Source of the DNA: Pogona vitticeps
Lineage: Eukaryota > Chordata > Lepidosauria > Squamata > Agamidae
NCBI RefSeq assembly: GCF_051106095.1
Contig: NC_135783.1
Location: 195,684,947-195,748,946, forward strand
DNA length: 64,000 nucleotides
Direction: 5' to 3'
Shown here: in pieces, positions 50,001 through 62,000 of the stretch
Position numbering within the stretch: the first letter of the stretch is position 1
How the letters are laid out: each line of letters begins with the position of its first letter
Notes under the pieces: model-generated
Databases searched by the model: none
What the model saw: only the letters and a program-made list of their open reading frames with translations
Told to the model about the DNA's origin: nothing
Made by a program: the position numbers and the translations under genes

Positions 50001-53000
50001 GTCACTGGTTATCGTCGGCCTGGGCACCCGCGCTCCCACCGGGTTTGCATACTCTATCCAGTCAGGGCGCGTCTTCTTCACCCCCGGGTTGGCTCCTCCG
50101 GAGTTCGCTTGACCACTCTGTTCCGCCATCTTCTCTCGCGCTCTCGCCCTCTCCCCCTGTGGTGCAGTTCGTGATTGCCACGTCTCTTCCGCTTCCAAAT
50201 AGTCCTCTAATAGCTTCACAGCGCCCTCTAGGTCGGAGGGCTTGTTCTTAACCACCCAGTTACGCACGCCACTGCTCAAGGTCGAAACTAACTGTTCCAT
50301 AATCACTATTTCTAGAACCTGTTCCGCTGTCTTCCCTTTGGGTTGGATCCAGCGGGTTGCGTTAACTCGGAGCTTCTGGGCTAGTGTCCTGGGATGTAAG
50401 CCTGGTTTTAGTTTTAACTCTCGAAACTTCCTTCTATAGGCTTCTTCGTTTAGGTTTAGGGTATTCAAAATGGCGGTTCTGACTACATCGTACTTTCCCG
50501 CCTCTTCTGGATCTAACGTATCCACTATTTCTTGCGGCAATCCCGTGAGGTATGGTGTCAATATAAGGGCCCATTGTTCTTTCGGCCATTGGGCCGAGGT
50601 GGCTACCCTTTCGAAGGTGTGTAGGAACGCGGCTGGGTCGTCCCCCGGACCCATCTTTTGGAGCTTTATGGGTGGACGCGTAGCTATTAGTTGTTTCTGG
50701 GTTGAACCTTCTGGGTTTACACTGGGCTGTGGTGATTTTATTTGTTCAATTATCATCCGTTGTTGATCGGCTAGCTGTTTCAACAGGGCTTCTTGTCCCT
50801 CAGTTATACGTTTCATCCATTTCTCCGCGTCGGTTGGTTGTGGGGGAGGCCCCACGGTCTGGGCGCCAATATGTGAGGGTTCTTTATTCTTCACCTCCCC
50901 CGAACCAAATAAAACAGGAGACGCTTTTATACCAAACAACTTGTCTTCTTTTATTAACTTGGGAAAGGGTATAGAAGTGTCTATTAAGCTGGGAATAAAC
51001 TTCTCCTGAGGGAGCAACGGCTCAATCAGGGGCACCCAATCTTCGTCAAACGGATTACTTGACTTTGAAGCCCATGGACCGGCCTGAACCTGTGAGGGTT
51101 CTTCGGGTTCGAAGTCATCTGGATCCGGCATCAATAGTGGGGTTGCCTCTTCATACCCTGCATATCCCCAGGGTACATGGTTCTCCGCCCCTGAGACGCC
51201 CCAGGGTCCTGGTAGCAACCCAGTTTCCTCAACTCCTCCAGATACCATAGTCTCTTTTCCTCTCTCTCTTTCTCCACTCTCTTCTTTTCCTCAACCAACT
51301 TACGCCGCCACTCTCTGGTCTCTCTTTCTCCCCAGTAAGAGGGACGTACTACCATTTCTCTCCTTCTCTTCTCCTCAGCCTCCCTCCTAGTGAGACGCAC
51401 CTGTTCCCACTGGCCGGTCCAAGGGTCTTGGATGGACACCCATTCCCATCCACCCTCGTCCACGTCTCTCCGGCTACTGACTTCCCCCACAGCCCCCTCC
51501 TCTGGACCTCTCCACTCCTTTCCCGCCCAAACCTGAGGAGTCTGGGTAGATATTGTTAACCCTTTCAGGCCCCGGTTTAAGTCCAAGGTGTCCACTGCCT
51601 GATGAAGCATCCGGGGTGGGAAAGGCAAGGGGGCTGTCTGGGTGCCCACAGTGGACCTAGGGCGAGACGGCACTCCCAACATCACCTCACGACCCGGGGC
51701 ACGGGTGTCACAAATCCGTGCAGCAAAAATCGCTGCAAAGCGATTTCGTCAATATGCGGAAATAAAAAGCCCATAGGAATGTATTAAAACCCGTTTAATG
51801 TGTTCCTATGGGCAAAAAACTCACCTTTAAGCAAATATCCTCCATACGGCAGCCATTTTCACTGTCCGGTAAGCAAGGAATCTGGGCAAAAACACAGCAG
51901 GCGGCCATTTTATTTACCCAGCGGCCATTTTGGAACCGCCGATCAGCTGTGGAAAATCATCGCTATGCGATAATCGGTATGCGAAACAGGGTACCGATCA
52001 TCGGAAAGCGAAATTTTCCTATCTAAACCATCGCAATGCGATCGCAAAAACGATCGCAAAAAAATCGTTGCTATGCAGATTCATCATTAAACAAGGCACC
52101 TGTTAAGCGAGGCACCACTGTATCTGAATAGGCTTACAGTCAAATAACTATATACAGTGGGGTCTTGACTTGAGAACTTAATCCATATCGGAAGACGGTT
52201 CTCAAGTCAAAAAGTTCTCAGGTCAAATCTGCATTTCCCATAGGAATGCATTGAAAACCATTTGATCCGTATCTGCTCTTTTCCGTCCATAGAAACTAAT
52301 GGGAAGCTGCTATTCCGCCTTCGACCACTAGAGGGGGATATTTTGTTTGTTTTTTCTTAGGTCAAGAAAGGTTCAGGGAAGGCAGGGAAAAGACAGTCCA
52401 GGCATTACAGTACCAGGCAGTCTGAAGACTGTCTCCCAATCCACTCTCTAAATGCTGGGAGGAGTGAGGAAGCAGACAGGCACCCTTTTCACTGGCCAAC
52501 AGTTAACTGAAAGTTCAAATTTTGCACTTTCCCTGCCTCCCACGTGGTTTTTTCAGTCCGTAACTCAAATCTAAGTACGTAAGTCAAGTCAATATTTTCC
52601 TATGAGAGCGGTTCGTAAGTCAAAATGTTCGTAACTCGCGCCGTTCGTAAGTCAAGACCCCACTGTAATTGGAACATTTATGATTTCAACATGATTTGCA
52701 GGAGACAGTTTCTCAATGCCTACAAATTACATCTTTTGTAGTAAATTGTATTTATATTTTCTCAGAGCATTTGTGCATGTATTACTGTTTGCTTTTGCCT
52801 CCTTTGCATGTACAGTTGTTTTAAATAATGGTAGCATTTCCTCAGTTCTCATGGTATACAGTGTTTCACATACAACAATTTTCATTCAGTCATCCATATT
52901 AAAAAAGTAGGAAAGCCTGTTATACACAACATAAAAAATAAACATTTGCAAGCCTTCAATATTTGTTCTGGTATAATCTGCTAAATTAATAACCAGTTGA

Positions 53001-56000
53001 AGACCAGTTTAGCTTGGTTTTGCAGGAGGTCCCTAGCAGAAAATTGCCTTAGAAAAACTGCTTCAGGCCCAGTGTTCTTCTGTTGTATGAAGCATCCTTC
53101 CTTTCTGGCCAATAAAATAAACAGGATTCCATATTAAGTTGGTTTTCAAAAGATGTTTCCACTGGATTTTGAAGCACTTTACTGTCCCTCACTCCCCTTT
53201 ACCTTTTTCTCTAGTTTACTTCTCACTGCTCTTGAAGACAGAATCATCTTTTATTTCCTTAAATTCCCTTCCCCATCTTTTTCCAAATATATGTTTTAAT
53301 AGTTATTTTCTTTCACTGGGACAAATTTAGAGATCCTCTTTGGTAATAAAGTGTTTGTATTTAGTTTACTTAAATATGGCCTTCCATCTGAGATATCTAT
53401 GTTTGTTTGGTTGTATTCAAGTGTCAAATAGTAATGAATTTAAAAAGACAGACGTTTTCAGTAAATAATAGCAGATTTGCTGAAAGATACTCTATTATCC
53501 AAAATGAAAAGAAGCAGAAATTTGCACTGTTGGCCTTTTTGACACAATACTGTGCACTGCTTGAGTCTTTGCATTTGTCAATAGTCTGTTTTGTTTTGTT
53601 CTCAAGGCACATAGCAGAACTGATTTTCTACATGGAAGAGCTCAGAGCACATGTACGAAAATATGGCCCTGTTATGCAAAGATATTACGTGCAATACCTG
53701 TCAGGCTTTGATGCAGTTGTCTTAAATGAACTTGTTCAGGTGAGTGGGGAGGGTTTTATCACAAAGACCTTACACAGATTTATTTTGATTTTTGCAAAAT
53801 TCTTACACTGATTGTCATTTTGGTATTCAAGAAGTGAGAAGACAGAAAGTTGAAAAGCCAGGAACTTTTGCTTTATTGATAGAATGGCGACTTATATTAG
53901 GTCACCCTGTGATTCAAACAGGATATGCCAGCTAACAAAGATAAGTTCTGGACTATGAAGCTTTTCAAGGCTGGTCAAAGGTGGCCGCTGTTGTATCCAT
54001 TTCAGAGTACCACAGGAACATTAAATGTCCAGTGGCCACTAGATGGCGAACATGGATATTCAAAACAAGATTTGGATTTTTTGAAACGAAGACTTAACCA
54101 CTGAACATTTTGCAGAAATAAAACTATATTTGAAAAACACTTTTTGTTAAATTTAATAATGTTAAACGCTATTACACGTAGGGTAGAATTTGTGGCACCA
54201 AAAAAGATTAACTAAAGAGCAGAATGAATGAGAAACTAACATCTCTTCCCTCACAACCCAGGTTATATTGATGTTAATTATATACATTGTGACTTCTAAC
54301 TTGGGAAAACTCCTTGAAGATCTATATGTTATCATTTTTAAGTTTCCAGTCTCCACAGATAATTTAAGGTTCCTGTTATGGTATTCATTGTACAGTGGTG
54401 ACTCGCTTAACGATTACCTCGTTAAATGAGAAAACCGCTTATTGATGAGGTTTTTGCGATCACAAAATGATGTTCTAATAGGAAAAATTCGCTTCACAAT
54501 GATCAGTTCCCTGCTTCGGGAACCGATTTTTTGCTAGATGACGATTTTCACACAGCTAATCGGCAACTCTAAAATAGCCGCCCGCTGTGCAAAATGGCTC
54601 CCCACTGTGCTTTAGGACGGATTCCTCGCTATACAGGCACCGGAAAATGGCCGCCCTATGGAGGATCTTCACTTTATGATGAGGTATTTAGCCCATTGGA
54701 ACGCATTGAAGGGTTTTCAATGTGTTTCAATGGGTTTTTTTAAATTCACTTGACGACGATTTCGCTTAACAGCAATTTCTCTGGAACGGATTAACGTCGT
54801 CAAGCAAGGCACCACTGTATTTGTAACATTTGGCAATTGGTAAAAAATTTCCTGTGCTTGGAACAAAAATAAAATGTAAGCAGCACAGGCTTGGTGGATT
54901 TGTGATCATGCAACGTTATTATTCTGTTTCTTCAGCCACTTGCCAGAAAAGCATTTTTGTATTGTAGTTGTCCCAGTTGGGAAACACATGAAGTTTTGTG
55001 GGCAAACATTTTTTAAAGGAAATTTCCTGTATAAAACTGCACTTACACATTACTCAGCCTGTACAGAACTCCTGTGTATGGCACTCGTGCATGTATTTCA
55101 TCAACACTCCCTCACTTTTCACCCTGCTTCTACACAGACAAGAACCGTTCAGGTAGAAGGCTTGTCTGGGAAACTTCTTAACAGGCTGTTAAGCAGACAT
55201 GCATTGATCTCTTCTCTGCTTTATATGTTCTTAGTCAACATAGCTATCACAGTAACATGTTATTTTCCACTGTGTTTGTGTGTCCTTTAATTTCTAGAAT
55301 CTTTCAGTGTGCCCTGAAGATGAGTCCATCATTATGTCCTCTTTTGTAAATACTATGACCTCCTTAAGTGTGAAACAAGGTAAATAAATCAGATGTAAAG
55401 TATGAGTGTCAGCTATATTTAACTCACCCTAAAATGTGTTTCCGTTTGTTACATACCTGCAAGCAACATGATCTCACGTTCTGGAAGTTATATACACATG
55501 GACAAAATTTAAAAATGTCTACAGCTCTTCACAAACCAATGTCCCTTTATCTCAGTAATTCTCAAACTGCACCCACCTACCCTATACATAGACATGTTAT
55601 TGTACTGCTGTTCCTAGAAGCTTTCACCAAGAGCTGAGCTAGCTAGGGATCCTGGGAAGTTAAGAGTCAAAGGGAGATTAGAGCCTCTTGTTTAGGAACC
55701 AAGGATTTACATGTTGAAGCATCTTTGAACAAGTTCACTATTTTTTCTGCAGTTTGGGATTGCAGCTACTCAAATGCGGCCCACTCTTCTCTTAAAATAC
55801 AAGCACGTCTTGTCCTGACAAATATCAATTCTTAAAGCATTCTCTTTACTTCTTCCCCTTGCCTGTTACTACTTTAGACTTTACACTCAGTAATCGGTGC
55901 TCCCAATATGGGTGAATGTGAGCTTGACCCAGGTGTCCTGCTTCATAAGAATTCTCAAGGAGTATTTGTAGAACCTTTGCTTCAAGTGCTACAACCTTAA

Positions 56001-59000
56001 CAAGTCCCATTCTAAACATGCAGTATGTTTTCTTTCTGAGTATTCTGATCAACAGCATTTCAAGGCAAAAGTCCAGATACAAAAATCTGCTTTTAAGAAG
56101 ATGGTAAAATGTTGACCAGTGTGGTTAGTAGTGTGAATGCACAGATAAAATTGAAACTCATTTGTTTTAGAAAAGTGGTAAGGCCAATCAGCAGAATTCT
56201 TTGTGTTAAGAATGATGTGCTAAAATTTTAGTGATTGGCTATGTTAAGATTGTGTTACAATTCTGGTGTTTGGTTTTCTTCCCTGATGCAGTTGAAGACG
56301 GGGAGGTATTTGACTTCCGAGGAATGAGACTTGATTGGTTTAGGTTACAGGTAAGAATTACCTTAATGCCCCCCCGCTACAGAATACCTCCATGCATGAA
56401 GATGGTTTTAAAATAATTATCATAAATATTTAATGTCTTATTTTGAAATTCAGGGGTTTCCTCAGCAGACATACAGAGCGAAAAAATCTTTAAACTTGGT
56501 GCAAACATACCTCAGAAAAATCTCTGCTGAAATCTGTGGGACTTAATTTTTGAGCATGTATTCTTGGGTTGTGTTCCATTACATACTTTTTTGCAACTAA
56601 ATGAAAGATTTACTGTATTTTTCGCTCCATAAGATGCACCTCTCCATAAGACGCACCAAAATTTTAGGAGAAGAAAACAAGGAAAAAAAATCTGTTTTCT
56701 TCTCCTAAAAATTGGCAAGCCTTATGGAGAGGTCCGTCTTATGGAACACACTCTAGGACCCTTTGGAGGCTTACCCAGCCCCCCCGGGGGTCAGAGGGGG
56801 CGAAATCACTACCTTCTGGGACTCTTCTGAGGCTTCCCAAGCCTCAAAAGAGTCCCAGAAGCTGATGATTTCGCCCGCACTGGCCCCGTGGGGGGTGGGG
56901 GGAGCGGCACAAGGGTCCTGGAAGGCTCACTCGGACCCTTGCGCCGCTCCCCCCATGGGGCCAGCGCGGGCAAAATCGCCAGCTTCTAGGACCTTTTCTG
57001 AGGCTTGAAAGGCTCAGAAAAGGTCCTAGAAGCTGGCGATTTCGCCCGCGCTGGCCCCATGGGGGGTGGGGGGAGCGGCACAAAGGTCCGAGTGAGCCTT
57101 CCTGGACACTTGTGACGCTCCCCCCACTTGAAAGCTGGCGATTTCGTCCGCGCTGGCCCCGGAGGGGTGGGGGTAGCGGCACAAGGGTCCAGGAAGGCTC
57201 ACTCGGACCCTTGCGACGCTCCCCCCCCACGGGGCCAGCGGGGGTGAAATCGCCACCTTCGCTCCATAAGACGCACAGACTTCCCCCCCACATTTTTGGG
57301 GGGGAGTGCGTCTTATGGAGCAAAAAAAATACGGTATGCAAAATAAGGTTAGTTGAAAACTGTTGGTTATTCAGCATGTAAACATGGCATTATTATGTCT
57401 GCTAGAGGTTTGAGAGGGTGTTAACATGCTTTGGTTTGAGGTATGTCTGGAATGTTATCGAAGCAAGAGCTGTTGCTTTCCGGTAGAATCTCTCTCATAG
57501 TAAGATGGACAATAAATGTCTATCATATTTCATATACTTTTCATAATATGAGAATGGAATATAACAGTTGATAGCTCAGTGGTTTAAGGAACTTGCTGTG
57601 GAGCCAGAGGTTGGAGGTTTGATACGTCACTGTCCCCCCTTGACAACGACTAGGCTCAATAATCCATAGGGCCCTTTCCAGCTCTGCAGTTCTAAGATGA
57701 TGAGAGTGATGACGATGTTTATAAGCTGACTGGGCTGAGCTATTTTAATATCTCCTAGTAAACGTGCTATGGACAATGCAAAACTGAAAGAAAAACAAAC
57801 TCACTGATGTTCACTGAACACAAGCACTTTGAAAGGAAATAAAATGTTTAAGACTTTCTTGGTTAAGACTTTCTCATGCTTAGAGCAGATTCATTAACAT
57901 TAGTGGCCTAAATCCAGTTGTCATTAAATTAAAGGAATGTTATAATACTTTATATAGGTTACATTAATTCCTTGAGTCTGCTGTAGTTGGGACTGGCACT
58001 TCGATTTAGAACAGTGTGACTAAAGTTGGTATAGAATCATAGAAAAATGGAGTTGGAAGGGGCCTACAAGGCCATCAAGTCCAACCCCCTGCTCAATGCA
58101 AGAATACGGTCAAAACATATCTGCCAGGTGATTATCTAAGTTTTTCTTGAAAGCCTCCAGTGTTGGAGCACTCGCCAACTCCCGAAGTTACTGGTTCCAC
58201 TGTCATACTGCTCTAACAGTTGGGAAGTTAGAATATTCCGTTGAATATTCAACTGAAATCTGGCTTCCTTTAACTTCAGCCCATTGTTGTGCATCCTGCA
58301 CTCTGGGATGATCGAGAACAGATCCTGCCCCTTCTCTGTATGACAGCCTTTCAAATATTTGAAAAGTGCTATCATTTCACCCCTCAGTCTTCTTTTCTCA
58401 AGGCTAAACATGCCCAATTATTTCAGCCTTTCCTCACAAGACTTGGTTTCCAGCCCCCTGATTATCCTTGTCGTCGTCCTCTGAACTTGTTCCAATTTGT
58501 TAGTATCCTTCTTGAAGTGTGGTGTCCAGAACTGGACACAGTACTCAAGGTGAGGCCTAACCAGTGCTGAATAGAGGGGGACTAGTACCTCACGGGATTT
58601 GGAAACTGTACTTCTATTAATGCAGCCTAAAATAGCATTACCTTTTTTGCTAATGACTAGACTAGCAGGTACTGTAAGCTCTAAGCATGAGTAGCCAGTG
58701 TATCAATCTGTCAAGTGTGATCTCACAGATGTTCTCCTTTTTCCACTGACAGGCTTGTTCAAACTCATGTCTATATCAGCTTGTAAAGCTCACTCTCTCC
58801 TTGAAACTGGTAGATTTTCTCCACAATTTTTCATTGTATTCACGTTTCCCAGCATGCACATTCTTCCATTGCATTTTTCCACGGTCTAAACTTGTGTTGT
58901 TTGAAATGCAGATTTTTGCAGATACATCTTTTATTTTGCAAATCATACAGCACAGTTGGAAAGCTATGGATTTCCTACCACAAATAATGTCTAGGTCTGC

Positions 59001-62000
59001 TGGGGTAATCTTGCATTATGTTTCATCTTAAATCCAGTAAAGATTCTCACACATCCTAAGCATGGCTGAGCTTCATTTCAGCCTGTATTTCTCTTTTGAA
59101 ATGGAGTGGCATATTATGTTTACATCTAAAGGCCTCAAAGTGCTTTGCAAACTTGATCTGAGTTCTGAACTTTTCCATAAGATAAACTGCATCAGTCACT
59201 AAGACATGGTCATTGTTTAATACAGGAGCACAAGATCACACCAGACAGTTTCAGGAAGTGTGAAAATAAAGTGATAAGGATAAAAGTCTGTCATAACAGA
59301 ACTGTGCAGCCAAATCAGAGTTGAAAGGGTGATGCCCCATGCTTTGGCATGTTTTTACATATAGGCAAAGAGAACCTTTGTAGAAAGGTCAAATTGTTAG
59401 ACGCTAAGCCAGTCATTTTTCTTGGAAGTCGTTTTTGAGATAATGTAGAAGGCCTGGTTTTCTTCAGTTGTTTAAAGGAATTGTAGCAGGGTTGGAAAAA
59501 CATACTATTCCTTTTAGGTCATGCTGGATTTAGAGTTTTGTTTCCTTCTAAAAATAAGCCAAAATATACATAAAACCATTCCTGCATTTGGATTGAGGAA
59601 ATCTTTGGCTACAGGCTAACCGAGAAATTTTCGAACAGCCTCTTTTTCAAATAACGTCTGTAATAGTAGCAAAATGCCTGATGACTTTAGTCCTGCATGG
59701 TGTCACAATGAAGATTAAACAGGAACAAGAAATGTTCATATATAATTATAATTAATTTTCCTGACTATATGTTTTTAAATATTAGCAAACCAATAGAGAG
59801 AAAAAAGGCTTGCTTAATAAAATCCTCAAATATTCTCTCCTCTGATATCTATACATTTTACAGAGGAGTAGGGATAGTTAAATTTTATTTTAATTTAAAA
59901 TGGGCCAATTCCAGGCTTTTCAGCCATTTTTATGAAACGTGAATGAATAGGGGGAGCAGTTCACTACCTTGAGACATGAGAGAAAGTTTTGTCACTCCAT
60001 CGATGGAGTAGGATCCTCCTCTCAGAGTCCTGGCTGACAGTAACATTACTGTTACTATGGGTAGTTAAAACATGGCTGTTCTCCCTAGGATTTGAGGTTC
60101 ATTGGGATCATGGTTTTGTTTTCAGTTTGATTGATTGCTTTCAAGTTGTTTTAGATTGTTCCAAAGTGACTTGTTTGATTGTACTCTGACTTGAGATCTG
60201 CTGATTTAAAGCCAGCCAGAAATATATTGATAAATAAGTAAATAAACAAATTGAAGATTTTAATGTACTGAGCATATGTTATATGCTCTTTTTATATGCC
60301 CTCAGGCCTATACTAGTGTGTCTAAGGCTTCCCTTAGTCTTGCAGACCACAGGGAACTTGGAAAGATGATGAACACAATCATTTTCCACACAAAAATGGT
60401 AGATTCGTTGGTGGAGATGTTGGTGGAAACATCTGATCTTTCAATATTCTGGTAAGTTTTTGAATTGAATTGTAAAGTTTTCATGTGTATGTATGTGTGC
60501 GAGAGAGTGTGAGTTCATATTTGGTTTCATATTTGGGCAAGGACTTTCTAGTATGTTATGCAGTGCTGAAATAAATCATCTATAAACATGAAAATTACTG
60601 TGTTCTATGATTTTGTTTAGACAGGGTTCAAACTGTGAAATGCCATGCATGTTTAGAATGCTATAAAATTACTATTCTTAATTACTATTCTGTTCTATTC
60701 ACAATAGTGTCCTTTGCTCATATTATTCAAGTTAAAGTCTCTTCAGTGATCCCTGTCTTAAGAGATAAAGATTCTCTCCATTTATTTTCTTTTTAAGGAA
60801 GCCTTAAAGACTTTTTAAGTGTTTTTTTTTTTCCCAACAAAGTTTTGGCTTTTCAAATGTTGTTACTGATCTTGTTTTAATTGGTTTCAAAATTATTTGT
60901 CATGTTTCGATTATGATTATAAAACAAATAATTAATTTTTACCTATTTTTAAAATCAGTTTTGCTTAAAATTAGCTTTTATAAAGTGCTTTTGAATAAAT
61001 GACTTCTAAAAGCCAACATAAGAACCTTTAAAATAAAATTCTTCACTCTCTGTTCTCTAACAGTGCAAGGTATTTTGAGTGCAGCCCTTTTGATACTGAG
61101 CTCTGGAAGAAGTGCCTTTATTCTCTAGTACTGTGAGGAGGAAAGCTACAACTGCTAGCATTTTAAATTTATACTTCTGTTTTAGTGTTGATTGATCTGT
61201 AATATTTTCTCTGAGTGACATGAAAACTTAACTTGTGTTCTTGAACAGCTTTTATAGCCGTGCTTTTGAGAAGATGTTTCAGCAATGTTTGGAACTGCCC
61301 TCTCAATCCAGATACTCAATTGCCTTCCCACTGCTTTGCACTCACTTTATGAGCTGCACTCACGAGCTGTGTCCAGAAGAGGTAATATTATTACTTAAAG
61401 TGATACTCGCAACAACTAGTAAGAGAAACTGGGTGACAACTGTTTTAGTGTATGAAGTCACTGGTTAGCACATAGTGACTTGTTTTGTCAGCGACAGCAC
61501 AACATCTTGTAAAAAAGCTGAAATCACTGAAACGATCATATGTGTATTTGAAGAGAGGCAAAGGGTCATTGCCTGCAAAAGATTCTCAACAGAGTACTAA
61601 AATTGAAAATTTCTGATAGTGTTAATTTGTCCAATTACTGTACATTTGAGCCCCTGAAATAAGGGGACTGTGTTTGAAAATGGTTGCCATTCCTAAACGT
61701 TTCATATGATATTTTTGTTCAGCCCCTTGAATTAAAAATGAGAGGTTGTATCTCAGTTGTTTCATTTCAGATCCATTGTGGTGGTGTACAGAGCCAGAAT
61801 TATGAAAATTGTCTCAGTGTCCAATTATTTCCAGACCTAACTAACTTCTCTGTTAAAACAGCTCGACTGGCTGCTGATCCGTTTTCCGACACAATTCAAA
61901 GCACTGGTTTTAACCTATAAAGCCCTAAATGGCCTGGGTCCAAGCTGTCTCAAAGACCGCATCTCCCTTTATGAGCCTGCCTGGACATTAAGATCACCAG

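Noticed and set aside
46643-52120. One family A MITE simply interrupted by a Gypsy insertion
   Set aside because: The left part is the long GC-rich form and the right part is an almost complete short form, so they are probably two copies.
16978-54817. Regularly recurring palindromes considered as a CRISPR-like or satellite array
   Set aside because: Copies are kilobases apart, have their own TA duplications and differ in orientation; they are dispersed MITEs.
56763-57381. Frames of 76-177 codons
   Set aside because: They arise from the alternating GC-rich palindromes of a MITE.
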